Shown here piece after piece: positions 18,042-27,259 of a DNA stretch of 40,438 nt; positions within the stretch are counted from its first letter, which is position 1, and every line of letters starts with the position of its first letter. The stretch spans positions 1-40,438 of the forward strand of contig NZ_JAPDPE010000036.1 of NCBI RefSeq assembly GCF_026283955.1, read 5' to 3'. Under the pieces are notes generated by a model. That model worked only from the letters and a program-made list of their open reading frames with translations. It was not told the origin of the DNA and made no database searches. A program made the translations under genes and the position numbers. Source of the stretch: Dyella silvatica (lineage in GTDB: Bacteria > Pseudomonadota > Gammaproteobacteria > Xanthomonadales > Rhodanobacteraceae).

Positions 18042-20006
18042 TCAGATCAGATCCCGCAGCGTTAGACGCAGGTCGCGGCTGGCGTTTTTTCGGCTTACCG
18101 TCAAGCGCAGGGTCGTGCCTGGCGCATCGTTGCGGAGTGCCTTGCGCAGGTCGTACAGCTTTATCGAGGCAACCGGCGCGCCGTCCACGGCGGTGATGAT
18201 GTCATCGGCTTGCAAGCCGGCCTCGGCGGCGGGCGTGCCCTTGCTCACATCGACAATCTTGAAGCCCTGGGTCGATTGATTGATCCACATGCCTGAGCGA
18301 TCGAAGGTATCCAGATCGTCAACCTTGCCCGCGATCGGCTTTAGATACATCAACTGATGGTCATAGTCGAAAGTGACCACGAAGCGTTTGAGCACTCCAC
18401 CACCGACATTGTTGGGAAACGCATCGACACCGCCCGCACCGCCCTTGTCGACGCTGAACTGGGTCAGCGGGCCGGCAATGTCGACATCGCCAAGTTTCAG
18501 ATGCTTGCCCTGGAACACGTAGCCGCGGGTCGGGCCACCCACCCCCCAGCCGGTCAAAGCCTCTACGCCCTTGGTTTCACGTTCGCGCAAATGGCCTTGC
18601 TCGGTAAACGGGCGCGTCAGCGACAACGCATTTCGGGCACCGGTATCGATACCGAAGCGGCCCGGGATGCCGTCGTAAAAACCCAGTACCTCGGGAAACT
18701 GGTGATAAAACCGAAAGCTTACCGGCGTGCCGGCATCTTTTGGATCGAAGTGTTTCTTGTCGATAAAGGTGATCTGCTGCTTGTCATAGTCCACCCGCGT
18801 GATGAAGCGGGCAAAGAATTCGTAGCCAATCATGCCTTGCTCGTCGATGCCTTCGGCCGCATTGGAAAACTGCAGCACGGTCAGGGTCTGGCGATTGAGC
18901 GTGGCCGCACCGACACTGATCGAATCGACATCGACCAAACCGCTTTGCGCGACATTGTCGCCGGCGCCGGTGGAGGTCTGACTGCCTTGCGGCTTCACCC
19001 CGAGCAGCTTGGCCGTGACCGGCGTCACGATGTCATGGCCGCCGGTATCGACGATAAAGGTCAGCGGCTTGCTGCCGTTGACCGATGCCTGGACATAAAT
19101 ATGGTTATTGATCAGCTGGAACGGCACCGTGGTTTCGCTAACCCCGCCAGCCAGTGAGTAATCATGCAACTCGGCCGCGGGCCTGGCATAAGCCGATGCG
19201 GTGCGGGCGGGCTCGAAGTGTGCCGAGGTCAAGCTCATGGTCTGCCGGTTGGCTACGCCGCTGCCATCGTCGACAACCAGGGTATGGGCGACGGGCACGC
19301 CATCGATCTCGGCATAGTCGGAAAAAAACGTGGTGATCGTCTGGGTAACCTGTGCCTCCACGGTCCGCGCCAGCCGATGCGTATCGGCGCTGAACCACGC
19401 CTCAAAAGGCTTGCCATCGCGCGGGGTAACGGTAAGCACATCGAACGCTTGGTTGTCCGCCGTCTTGCGTCCCTGGCTTTGGATACTGGCGTTGCCACGG
19501 TCGCTACGCCACCACAGGTTACGGTCGCGATACGACTCGTTGATCGCCAGTTGCAAGGTGTCGCCACCGGCCTGATCGGTCACCGTGCCAGATGATTCTT
19601 TTTCCCAGGCGCGTAAACCATCGTAGCCATTGGCACCGGTTGTCGGCCCAATCCGGTAACTGTCGACGAAGGCACCGCGCTGCAGATCAACCAGCGATGC
19701 CGTGCTGCCGGTAAGACCCTGCCCGACATAGCGGTAGTGGCTATCCAGGGTCATTTTGCCGTTCCAGGCATCACCGCCCATCGCCGCGCGGTTAGCGCTC
19801 AAAACAGCATTGACGTCATCGGCGGCATAGCTGGGCGCGCCATAGAGGGCCATGCCAAGGGCGACTACCAGGAAAATGTTGCGCAGGAGATACCTGCAGT
19901 TATGAGGGATGTAGTTATGAGGGACGTAGTGGTGAGAGAGAAAGCTAGCCGGCGACCACGCCAGTATCGGCAAGCACCGGCAAGCGATAGCGTTCGCGCA
20001 GACCAC
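18042..20006 (-). CDS. Periplasmic retropepsin-like aspartyl protease with PDZ domain
   Basis: Probable envelope protease. After a hydrophobic signal segment (FLVVALGMALYG, cleavage near PSYA) comes a domain of about 230 residues of unknown role, then two retropepsin-type half-sites, FIVDTGGHDIV (about residue 316) and FGIDTGARNAL (about 465). Each carries the Asp-Thr-Gly triad, so both halves of a single-chain aspartyl active site are present. A C-terminal PDZ domain (about 565-654) has GTPAAEAGLQADDII. The start is unclear: the longest frame begins at GTG 20006 with about 38 extra residues before the signal and no ribosome site, while CTG 19886, six bases after AGG, would start directly at the signal. 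A 15-bp tandem repeat lies in this disputed part. The gene begins 43 bases after the AraC regulator on the same strand and may be co-transcribed. Confidence 0.88.
   Translation of the reverse strand: MVCANAIACRCLPILAWSPASFLSHHYVPHNYIPHNCRYLLRNIFLVVALGMALYGAPSYAADDVNAVLSANRAAMGGDAWNGKMTLDSHYRYVGQGLTGSTASLVDLQRGAFVDSYRIGPTTGANGYDGLRAWEKESSGTVTDQAGGDTLQLAINESYRDRNLWWRSDRGNASIQSQGRKTADNQAFDVLTVTPRDGKPFEAWFSADTHRLARTVEAQVTQTITTFFSDYAEIDGVPVAHTLVVDDGSGVANRQTMSLTSAHFEPARTASAYARPAAELHDYSLAGGVSETTVPFQLINNHIYVQASVNGSKPLTFIVDTGGHDIVTPVTAKLLGVKPQGSQTSTGAGDNVAQSGLVDVDSISVGAATLNRQTLTVLQFSNAAEGIDEQGMIGYEFFARFITRVDYDKQQITFIDKKHFDPKDAGTPVSFRFYHQFPEVLGFYDGIPGRFGIDTGARNALSLTRPFTEQGHLRERETKGVEALTGWGVGGPTRGYVFQGKHLKLGDVDIAGPLTQFSVDKGGAGGVDAFPNNVGGGVLKRFVVTFDYDHQLMYLKPIAGKVDDLDTFDRSGMWINQSTQGFKIVDVSKGTPAAEAGLQADDIITAVDGAPVASIKLYDLRKALRNDAPGTTLRLTVSRKNASRDLRLTLRDLI
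19899..19943. repeat. 15-bp tandem repeat, three units
   Basis: GTTATGAGGGATGTA (19899-19913) is followed at once by GTTATGAGGGACGTA (19914-19928), one mismatch, and by a degenerate third unit to 19943. If translated with the protease it encodes a repeated (Y-V/I-P-H-N) pentapeptide. It may instead be part of the 5' untranslated region. Confidence 0.7.
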
Positions 20007-20049
20007 GCCGCCAGACTAAAGCTGTCCAGGCGGCCTGTCTTGAATCCAG

Positions 20050-20766
20050 TTAACCGCTGGCGTGATTCGCCGCAGCGGCCTTCAGCTGGCGCCAATGCCG
20101 TGGGGGGTGGCGGGTAAGCGCGACGATGGCGCGGGTCATATGTGCCTGATCGGCAAAGTTCAGCGCGGTGGCGATATCGCAAAGCGATCGCCCAGCCTCG
20201 CCCATGCATTGCACGGCGGCGCGTGCCCGCGCCTGGGCGCGGAACGCCTTCGGCGTGGTGCCATAGGCGCGCTGAAAGCCGCGGCTGATCGACTCTGCCC
20301 TTAACCCCATGGCCGCCGCCCAGTGCCGCAATGAAAGGTCGGCATCTTGCCGAAGCTGCTCGGCGAGCAGGTCCGGCCAGTCGCGATGACGCTGTTCAGA
20401 GGCTTGCAGAGTCTCGAGCAGTAATAGCCGGCCGTCCTGCGGCGAACGGCGCGCTACGCGGACCAGTCCGTCGATATCGGCGACCTTGCCGAATAGCGGA
20501 ACGCTGTCGCCATGGGCTACCGGCAGAACCAACACCTCGGCGCCACGCCGTGAAAAGCAGTCCAGATGGGATTCGTAGGGTCGATGAATCAGCACATCGC
20601 CCGCCTCCACCGTATGGCGCCCCTCGTCGCCCGCTTCGGTATATCCACCGCTTAGCACCACGGTGGCAAAAGCACCATCGTGGCAATGCCGATCCAGGCG
20701 TTTGTGCGCATCGTGGCATTGGTGACCGAGGGGGGCCGAAGCAAACGGCGCCGAACACAGATGCAT
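20050..20766 (-). CDS. AraC family transcriptional regulator
   Basis: DNA-binding regulator of 238 residues. The N-terminal half is cupin-like (CHDGAFATVVLSGGY, then DVLIHRPYESHLDCF), probably a sensing domain. The C-terminal half (about 140-235) carries the two AraC helix-turn-helix motifs, with LSLRHWAAAMGLRAESISRGF and CDIATALNFADQAHMTRAI, and ends in the usual PRHWR region. ATG 20766 is preceded by GGAGAGG about nine bases upstream. The protease gene begins 43 bases downstream on the same strand, so the protease is the first candidate target or partner. The effector is unknown. Confidence 0.92.
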   Translation of the reverse strand: MHLCSAPFASAPLGHQCHDAHKRLDRHCHDGAFATVVLSGGYTEAGDEGRHTVEAGDVLIHRPYESHLDCFSRRGAEVLVLPVAHGDSVPLFGKVADIDGLVRVARRSPQDGRLLLLETLQASEQRHRDWPDLLAEQLRQDADLSLRHWAAAMGLRAESISRGFQRAYGTTPKAFRAQARARAAVQCMGEAGRSLCDIATALNFADQAHMTRAIVALTRHPPRHWRQLKAAAANHASG

Positions 20767-20992
20767 GTCTTTGGGCCTCTCCAGATGGACGTCCGTTATG
20801 TTGATGATTCATCCAGCGGGCGCCGCGTATCAATATCACCCCTGGCCCTTTTTTGTCTGACCGGGATGGAGTAGACATGCCGCCGCATGGTTGAGCAAAC
20901 CTGCTCAGGGAAGATGTCCTAGCGATCCGCGGATCGGCATCGCCATGCCAGCGCCGCCCTGCATGGCAACCGCCTCGGCGGCAAGGCATGCC

Positions 20993-23900
20993 TCAGTGAA
21001 AATCGCGCGAGCGGCTATCCAGTGCGCCAAGCAAGGCGCTTAAATCGATCAATCGATGGGCAATCAAATGACTGACCCCATCGGCGTGCTCCCAGCGCCC
21101 ATCCACGCCCAGCAAGCGCGCCTCTAGAAAAATCCGCCGCTGGCGCTCGGCGACCTGGCTCCAGACGACGACATTGATCGGGCCGTATTCGTCTTCCAAC
21201 GTGATAAAGGTGACGCCACTTGCGGTCTGCGGCCGCTGGCGTTGCGTCACCAGACCCGCGGCACGCACCTGACTGGCGTCCGGCTGTGTGCGCAAGGCGC
21301 GCGAATCCGTGCAACGCGCGGCGCGCAATCGCTTGCGGAGTTGCTGCAACGGATGCGGCCCCAGGGTCAGGCCGACCCGGGCGTAATCGGCCAGGGTGTC
21401 CTCCGCTTGCGAGGGAGGCGGCAAGATCATTCTCTCTTCCTCCGGGCTGGCATGGCCGAATAACGGCAGTTGCGATTCCACCCCGGCGATGGCCCAGCGT
21501 GCGCGATGACGATGGCCTGCAAGTCCACGCAGTGCACCCGCTTCGGCCAAAGCCTCCTGGTGATGCTTGTCGAGACCGGCACGTGCGCATAGTTCGGCAA
21601 TGTCACCGAAGGCTTGTTGCCGGCGTGCGTTCGACAAGCGTTGCGCGACGTCTTCGCGAAAACCTCGCACTTGCCGAAGCCCGAGCCGGATCGCCGGTGA
21701 ACCGATGGGTGATGCCGGGTCGGCTTCCAGGGCATTGTCCCAATCGCTATAGCGCACATCGACCGGACGCACAGTAACCTGATGCCGTTGCGCGTCTTGC
21801 ACGAGCTGGCTGGGGCCGTAGAAACCCATCGGTTGCGCATTGAGCAAGGCACAGGTGAATGCGGCGGGCTCGTGGCGTTTCAGCCAGCAGCTGGCATAGA
21901 CAATGCCGGCAAAGCTGGCGGCGTGACTTTCCGGAAACCCGTAGGAGCCAAAACCTTTGATCTGTTCAAAAATCCGTGCGGCGAAGTCGGCGGTATAACC
22001 TCGTGCCAGCATGCCTTCGGTAAGGCGTTGGCGATGTTTCTCCATGCCGCCATGACGTTTCCAGGCGGCCATGGCGCGACGTAACTGATCCGCCTCACCC
22101 GGCGTATAGCCTGCGGCGACGATGGCCAGCTTCATCACTTGTTCCTGAAACAACGGCACACCCAACGTACGCTCGAAGACTTCTTTCAGTTCTAGCGAAG
22201 GATAGTCGACGGGCTCTTCGCCACGCCGGCGCCGCAGATACGGGTGCACCATATCGCCCTGGATCGGGCCTGGCCGCACAATGGCTACCTCGATCACCAG
22301 GTCATAGAAATTCTTGGGCTTTAAGCGTGGCAACATCGCCATCTGCGCCCGGCTTTCAATTTGAAAGACGCCGATGGTGTCGGCCTTTTGGATCATCTCG
22401 TAGGTCGCGTGGTCGTCAGGATCAATCGTCGCCATGGTCAGATCCCTGCCCCGATGCTCTCGCAGCAAATCGAGGCATTTGCGCACGCAGGTCAACATGC
22501 CCAACGCCAGGCAATCGACCTTGAGCAAGCCCAGCGCGTCGAGATCGTCCTTGTCCCACTGAATGATGGTGCGATCCGGCATCGCCGCATTCTCGACCGG
22601 CACCAGGTGCGACAGGGGCTGATCGGAGATCACGAAGCCACCGACGTGCTGCGACAAATGCCGGGGGAAATCCAGCAGCTCGGCAGTGAGCTTGAACAAA
22701 CGCTGCATCACCGGGCTGCTCGGATCGAAACCGTATTCGCGCAATGAACCATCCAATGTCTCTTCGCCATCCCACCAGGCAAAGACCTTGGCCAGCAGGT
22801 CGATCTGATCCGCCGGCAAACCAAGGGAACGCGCGACATCACGCACTGCGCTCTTGCCGCGATAGCTGATCACGGTCGCGGCCAAGGCGGCACGATCGCG
22901 ACCGTATTTGTTGTAGATGTACTGAATGACCTCTTCGCGCCGCTCGTGCTCGAAATCGATATCGATGTCCGGCGGCTCGTTACGCTCGCGCGAGATAAAG
23001 CGTTCCATCAACAGGTTGATACGGGTGGGGTCGACCTCGGTCACGCCCAGCACGTAGCAAACCGCCGAGTTCGCCGCCGAGCCACGCCCCTGGCAGAGAA
23101 TGCGCTGACGACGCGCGAAGTCGACGATATCCCACACGGTCAGAAAATAGGATTCGTAGGCAAGCTCGGCGATCAGTTGCAACTCGTAGTCGATCTGCGC
23201 GCGCATCTTTGGCGACGGCCCTGCGGGCCAACGCCAGCGAATGCCCTGCTCGGTCAGCTGCCTGAGCCAGCTGGTCGGCGTGTGCCCCGCGGGCACCAGT
23301 TCGGCGGGGTAGCGGTAACGCAATTCGGTCAGGCTGAACTGACAACGCGCGGCGATGCGCACGCTTTCCTGCATCAGATGCGCGGGATAGATCGCCGCCA
23401 GCGCATCGCGGGTGCGCAGGTGGCGCTCGCCATTTTTGAACAACACCGCGGCGGCTTCGGCCACGGTCAGGCGATGGCGAACCGCGGTCAGTACATCCTG
23501 CAAGGCGCGGCGACGGCGTAGATGCATGTGGACATCGCCGCTGCCAACCACCGGCAGGCCCAGCGACAGCGCCAGCGCCTCTAGCGCCTGCAGGCGGCGT
23601 GCGTCATCGGGCCCGCAATGCAGCTCGATCGCCAGCCACAGACGATGATCGAAGATCGTCTGCAGCCACTCCCCATGCTCACGATCTGGCGCGGCGCCGG
23701 GCAGCCATAACGCCAGCGTGCCGGGAAGGCCGTCGGCAAAGTCACGGCGAGTCACCCGGTAGCTGCCTTTGTCTGCCGCGCGGCGAGCGCGGGTAATCAG
23801 CGAACACAGCGCGATATAACCGGCCAAGGTCTCGCATAACAACACCAGCTTCGGACCATCGAACAGCTGGAACTCCGCGCCGACGATCAGCTGCAATCCG

Positions 23901-24073
23901 CTATCGCGGGCAGCCTCATGGGCGCGGACGATACCGGCCAGCGAACATTCATCGGTAATCGCCAGCGCGCGGTAACCGCAGGCCTTGGCCCGCTCGAATA
24001 ATTCGCGCGCACTGGAGGCGCCACGCTGGAAGGAGAAGTTCGACAGGCAGTGCAGTTCGGCATAGGCGTTCAT
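20993..24073 (-). CDS. dnaE2: Error-prone DNA polymerase DnaE2
   Basis: C-family polymerase alpha subunit paralogue that does translesion synthesis with ImuA and ImuB, giving damage-induced mutations. The 1026 residues open with a PHP domain ([17 protein letters not shown], later [10 protein letters not shown]), followed by the polymerase core with the acidic motif [15 protein letters not shown], the thumb/fingers region ([19 protein letters not shown]) and a C-terminal OB-fold. ATG 24073 overlaps the stop of imuB as ATGA, implying translational coupling; the frame is open another 40 codons upstream inside imuB, but [15 protein letters not shown] matches the usual family start. The length fits the family. 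It is the last gene of the operon. Confidence 0.97.
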   Translation of the reverse strand: MNAYAELHCLSNFSFQRGASSARELFERAKACGYRALAITDECSLAGIVRAHEAARDSGLQLIVGAEFQLFDGPKLVLLCETLAGYIALCSLITRARRAADKGSYRVTRRDFADGLPGTLALWLPGAAPDREHGEWLQTIFDHRLWLAIELHCGPDDARRLQALEALALSLGLPVVGSGDVHMHLRRRRALQDVLTAVRHRLTVAEAAAVLFKNGERHLRTRDALAAIYPAHLMQESVRIAARCQFSLTELRYRYPAELVPAGHTPTSWLRQLTEQGIRWRWPAGPSPKMRAQIDYELQLIAELAYESYFLTVWDIVDFARRQRILCQGRGSAANSAVCYVLGVTEVDPTRINLLMERFISRERNEPPDIDIDFEHERREEVIQYIYNKYGRDRAALAATVISYRGKSAVRDVARSLGLPADQIDLLAKVFAWWDGEETLDGSLREYGFDPSSPVMQRLFKLTAELLDFPRHLSQHVGGFVISDQPLSHLVPVENAAMPDRTIIQWDKDDLDALGLLKVDCLALGMLTCVRKCLDLLREHRGRDLTMATIDPDDHATYEMIQKADTIGVFQIESRAQMAMLPRLKPKNFYDLVIEVAIVRPGPIQGDMVHPYLRRRRGEEPVDYPSLELKEVFERTLGVPLFQEQVMKLAIVAAGYTPGEADQLRRAMAAWKRHGGMEKHRQRLTEGMLARGYTADFAARIFEQIKGFGSYGFPESHAASFAGIVYASCWLKRHEPAAFTCALLNAQPMGFYGPSQLVQDAQRHQVTVRPVDVRYSDWDNALEADPASPIGSPAIRLGLRQVRGFREDVAQRLSNARRQQAFGDIAELCARAGLDKHHQEALAEAGALRGLAGHRHRARWAIAGVESQLPLFGHASPEEERMILPPPSQAEDTLADYARVGLTLGPHPLQQLRKRLRAARCTDSRALRTQPDASQVRAAGLVTQRQRPQTASGVTFITLEDEYGPINVVVWSQVAERQRRIFLEARLLGVDGRWEHADGVSHLIAHRLIDLSALLGALDSRSRDFH

Positions 24074-25482
24074 GCAAACCACCCCTGCAGCATCCATGGG
24101 CCCTGCTCGCCCGGCGCGCAAAACACCCAGGCGCACTGCCCTTGGGCGGTACGCACGACGTAATAGTCTCGGCGCAGATCGCCGCCATCCCACCAGCCGG
24201 TTTCCAGGCGCTCGGGGCCGGCGAGAATAGTCGGCACCGGGCCACGTAGAGGAATCGGCGGATCGAGCAACCAGGTCGGACGCGGCAACGCTTCGACGGC
24301 ATGCGTGTACTTCACCGCCTCGGCGCTGGTTTGTGCCTGCTCGGGACGTGGGTCGATGGTATGGCGAAGGCGTTGCAAGGCCTGCTCGCCCAGGCGTGCG
24401 CGCAGGCGTTCGCGTAGTTGCTCCAATGGCATGGCATGGGCCGGCCGCGCATCGAACAAATCGCGCCCCGCCGGAACAAAAGGCGGCAACTCACGCGCCA
24501 GCAAACGCATCGCCACGACAGGCGCGGGCAGCTGCTGGCGCTCTAACCGGCCACGCGCGCAGTCGAACAGCAAGGCCGCATCGCGCTCCGCGGCCAGCAA
24601 CCCCACCGGTAAGCGCGTAGACGGCATGCCGCGATGCTCCAGCTCCACCACGAAGCGTTGCACACCACCATCGCGGCCTGCCAGATAGGCGGCCAGATCG
24701 CCGGTCAATCGACGCAGCGGGAACACCAGCGCCTCGACGTGTTCGATCTCCTGCGCCCACTCCATGCGCAGATCGAGCGAGTCCGGCGGCCGATAGCCCT
24801 GCATCAATTCAGGGCCAGCGCCGGTCAGCTGGTCCAGATAGTCCAGCAATGCACTGCCGAAACGGCGTTGCAGGCCGGCACGCGGCAGACGCAAAAGCTG
24901 GCCCAGGGTGCGAATACCCATGGCAGGCAAGGACGCCGCAGCATGAGCCGGCAAACGTGCGTGGCGCACCGCGACAGGCGTCAGTGCACGCAGCAAGGTA
25001 TCCGGCGTCATCAGCGCCAGGCCATCGTGGACGCCGGCAAGCACATAGGCTGCATGAGCACTTGGCGCCAGGGTAATGCGATGACGAAAACCCAGCGCGC
25101 ACAAATCCTCGCGCAAGCGCGCCTCGAAGTGCGGCCATGGCCCGAACAGACCCAGACTTCTACTGACTTCCAAGACAATGGCGTGCGGCAACAGCACGAC
25201 CTCGGAGCTGTAGCGATAAGCCCATGCGGCAAGCAATCGATGCCAGCGCGCGGCGGCCTCAGCGTCGTACTCGACCGCCTCGAACTGACTCAGCAACGCC
25301 TGCGCTGCCGATAGTCGTTGCCCCGCCCGCAAGCCGGCGGCGCGCGCGGCAGCATTGGCCGCGAAGATACTGCGTGCCTGCGCCGGCCCATGCAGCAGAA
25401 CCAGGGGCGTATCCGACGCGGGACGTCGGCGCAGGATGCCATCCAGCGCCAGATGCGGCAGCAATACGCAGGCCCACAGCAT
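24070..25482 (-). CDS. imuB: ImuB, Y-family polymerase-like mutagenesis protein
   Basis: 470-residue member of the Y-family DNA polymerase superfamily that works as a scaffold linking DnaE2 and ImuA to the sliding clamp. The N-terminus [15 protein letters not shown] lacks the aspartate pair at which active DinB enzymes bind metal, as is typical of ImuB, so it is probably non-catalytic. Helix-hairpin-helix ([23 protein letters not shown]) and little-finger regions follow. ATG 25482 follows a strong ribosome site (AGGAGG) that directly trails the imuA stop, and its own stop overlaps the dnaE2 start by four bases. The last 90 residues match the ImuB tail with its WW(D/E)G and RDYYV motifs. Confidence 0.95.
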   Translation of the reverse strand: MLWACVLLPHLALDGILRRRPASDTPLVLLHGPAQARSIFAANAAARAAGLRAGQRLSAAQALLSQFEAVEYDAEAAARWHRLLAAWAYRYSSEVVLLPHAIVLEVSRSLGLFGPWPHFEARLREDLCALGFRHRITLAPSAHAAYVLAGVHDGLALMTPDTLLRALTPVAVRHARLPAHAAASLPAMGIRTLGQLLRLPRAGLQRRFGSALLDYLDQLTGAGPELMQGYRPPDSLDLRMEWAQEIEHVEALVFPLRRLTGDLAAYLAGRDGGVQRFVVELEHRGMPSTRLPVGLLAAERDAALLFDCARGRLERQQLPAPVVAMRLLARELPPFVPAGRDLFDARPAHAMPLEQLRERLRARLGEQALQRLRHTIDPRPEQAQTSAEAVKYTHAVEALPRPTWLLDPPIPLRGPVPTILAGPERLETGWWDGGDLRRDYYVVRTAQGQCAWVFCAPGEQGPWMLQGWFA

Positions 25483-25494
25483 GCCGCGCCCTCC

Positions 25495-26118
25495 TCACGA
25501 CCGACCGGCGGACAATGGCACCGGGTGGGCCGGTGGATTGCCGCCACGGCATTTACGTACGCGCACCTGCAGCGACGGCTCGGTCTCCAGTTCCAAACGC
25601 AATGCCGCCGGAGAGGCTTGCAAGGCATGGCGCCGATCGCGAAAAGCAAACGCGAGCGCCTTGCCGGTATCGGCCGCGACTTGCAGTCGGCGCACTGCGC
25701 GGTCGTCGGCATGCAGCGGCCATGTCAGCACCGCGGCGCAACTACCTGAGCGCAAGCATTGCTCGGCCGCCCACAGCGCATCCGCCGCATGGGCGATAAC
25801 CACATCCACGCGCGACATCACCACCCCGCCCGCCTCCCAGCCCAGCACATAGGGCGCATAAGGCGGCGCAATCACCATCACCGTGCGACCGGCCTGGGTA
25901 CTGCGCGCCAAGGTCGGCAAGACCAATTGCAACTCACCGACACCATCGGCGGGCAGCAGAATTTCGGTGAGCGCCGCCGCCGGCCAGCCACCGCTGGGCA
26001 AGACGGCATCGAGCATCGCCCACCCGGTGGGTTGATCGCTGCCCGGCGCAGGCGCCGCTCGCCCTTGCCAGACTTGCCGGCCCTGGATCAGCGAAGAAAG
26101 TGCGACGACGTTGCTCAT
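25495..26118 (-). CDS. imuA: ImuA, RecA-like mutagenesis protein
   Basis: 207-residue RecA/SulA-like protein of the ImuA-ImuB-DnaE2 mutasome. It has the family look GWAMLDAVLPSGGWPAAALTEIL near residues 32-55, where RecA carries its Walker A loop. The loop here lacks the Lys-Thr pair, so ATP hydrolysis is doubtful, as reported for the family. The C-terminal part has DRRHALQASPAALRL. The start ATG 26118 lies six bases after the stop of the UmuD-like gene, and imuB follows 12 bases downstream, so all four genes form one operon. Confidence 0.9.
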   Translation of the reverse strand: MSNVVALSSLIQGRQVWQGRAAPAPGSDQPTGWAMLDAVLPSGGWPAAALTEILLPADGVGELQLVLPTLARSTQAGRTVMVIAPPYAPYVLGWEAGGVVMSRVDVVIAHAADALWAAEQCLRSGSCAAVLTWPLHADDRAVRRLQVAADTGKALAFAFRDRRHALQASPAALRLELETEPSLQVRVRKCRGGNPPAHPVPLSAGRS

Positions 26119-26124
26119 GACGGC

Positions 26125-26694
26125 TCAACGCAAATTGCGCAGGCATTTGGTCACCACACCCCAGATCTCCAGGGTCTCGCCTTCCTTGAAGACAATAGGC
26201 TTGAAGTGGGCGTTTTCAGGCAACAAGGCAAGATGCCCTTCCACTTTGCCCAGCCGCTTGATGGACAGCTCGTTATTGACGATGGCGACGACGATATCGC
26301 CCTGCCGCGCCTTGAGCGCACGATCCACCAGCACCTCATCGCGGTCGAAGATGCCCGCGCCGATCATCGACCAGCCTGAGACGCGAATGATGTAGGTGCT
26401 CGGCTCGTGTCCCGGCAGCACCAGATGTTCGTTGAGATCGACGATCTCGTCGACGGTGTCGTCTGCGGCACTCGGCAGGCCCGCGGGCACGCGGCTCAAG
26501 AATGCGGTCAGGGCCACCGTCGACGGATTCAACGACAGCGGGCGTGGCGCTTCCAGCGAAGTGGCTTGGCGATAGGCATCGAGATACGCCAGCACCGCCG
26601 GCACCTGACTTTCAGGCACGCGCAAGCGCTGGCTCGGCTCACCGGCGGGGCGGCCGGCGCCGGGGCGAAATCCACCGTGGTCGGAGGGAGGCAT
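26125..26694 (-). CDS. UmuD-like S24 autoproteolytic protein with GRP motif
   Basis: 189-residue self-cleaving protein of the LexA/UmuD fold. The C-terminal domain aligns closely with UmuD: putative cleavage site Ala71-Gly72 in VPAGLPSAADD, Ser109 in SGWSMIG and Lys146 in LSIKRL; the Ser-Lys distance of 37 is as in UmuD. The 70 residues before the cleavage site are much longer than in UmuD and lack a recognisable LexA helix-turn-helix, but begin GGFRPGAGRPAG, a basic motif that could touch DNA. In related genomes a LexA2-type repressor heads the imu operon; this protein holds that position, so it may be the operon's repressor or a polymerase accessory factor. A dyad lies six bases before the ATG. 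Confidence 0.88.
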   Translation of the reverse strand: MPPSDHGGFRPGAGRPAGEPSQRLRVPESQVPAVLAYLDAYRQATSLEAPRPLSLNPSTVALTAFLSRVPAGLPSAADDTVDEIVDLNEHLVLPGHEPSTYIIRVSGWSMIGAGIFDRDEVLVDRALKARQGDIVVAIVNNELSIKRLGKVEGHLALLPENAHFKPIVFKEGETLEIWGVVTKCLRNLR

Positions 26695-26699
26695 CAGTC

Positions 26700-26728
26700 A
26701 TCTTGATTATCGGGACGTCAATCAAGAT
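26700..26728. promoter_or_regulatory. Dyad at the start of the imu operon
   Basis: ATCTTGATT (26700-26708) and AATCAAGAT (26720-26728) are exact reverse complements with an 11-base spacer. The repeat ends six bases before the first ATG of the operon and covers the ribosome-binding region and a possible -10 (TATCTT). It does not match the classical CTG-N10-CAG LexA box. It could be the operator of the S24 protein, or a hairpin hiding the ribosome site. Confidence 0.6.
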
Positions 26729-26868
26729 AGCACCGCATGCGTCTCAGATGTTGAGAAACCTCAGCCTCACCACGGAATGGATCGCCGCGATTTCTTGCGA
26801 CATCACCACAAGATTCATCCGCATCACCGCAATGGTTGCGGCATCAACCCCCGGAAGGCTTCCGAGGC

Positions 26869-27174
26869 TTACCGCGGCATCTGCCTGAGCGCATCGGCAA
26901 GGGCATAAAAAAGCCATGTCACAAAAATCGTGGCACTGATGAGCATCCCCACGACCAGGCCAAGCACCCCTTTGCCCTTGAGAGGGTATTTGTGCAGCAC
27001 AGGGATGATGAGCAAGGCCATCACGGCAACAAACAACACCGCCAACGGATAAAGATCCCATCTAAGCAACAGCCCGACACCGAGTGGCGTCAGCAGCCCA
27101 TAAACCGCCAGGAAAAGCAGACATGCCATCCAGAAGCCTGGAGAGGGGCGAGGCGGCGTTGCTTGATCGCTCAT
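26869..27174 (-). CDS. Small membrane protein with three predicted spans
   Basis: Unrecognised protein of 101 residues in the inner membrane. Hydrophobic segments lie at about residues 14-40, 44-65 and 72-96, with a basic KYPLKGKG loop between the second and third. The frame is open to 27252, but ATG 27174 has GGGGAG about nine bases upstream and starts the natural MSDQATPPRPSP leader. It begins 85 bases after the Hsp70-like gene on the same strand and may be its operon partner. No function can be assigned. Confidence 0.75.
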   Translation of the reverse strand: MSDQATPPRPSPGFWMACLLFLAVYGLLTPLGVGLLLRWDLYPLAVLFVAVMALLIIPVLHKYPLKGKGVLGLVVGMLISATIFVTWLFYALADALRQMPR

Positions 27175-27259
27175 GGCCCGATACTCCCCTGCTGGCGCGC
27201 GGCCGGCAACATCCGTGTAGAAATCTCCAGCAAACCCGGCATGTCCGGCCAACGCAGCG

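Noticed and set aside
26744-26868. Tail of a minus-strand frame (about 42 residues) between the small membrane protein and the imu operon
   Set aside because: Protein-like but without a ribosome site or convincing start; too little to support a gene.
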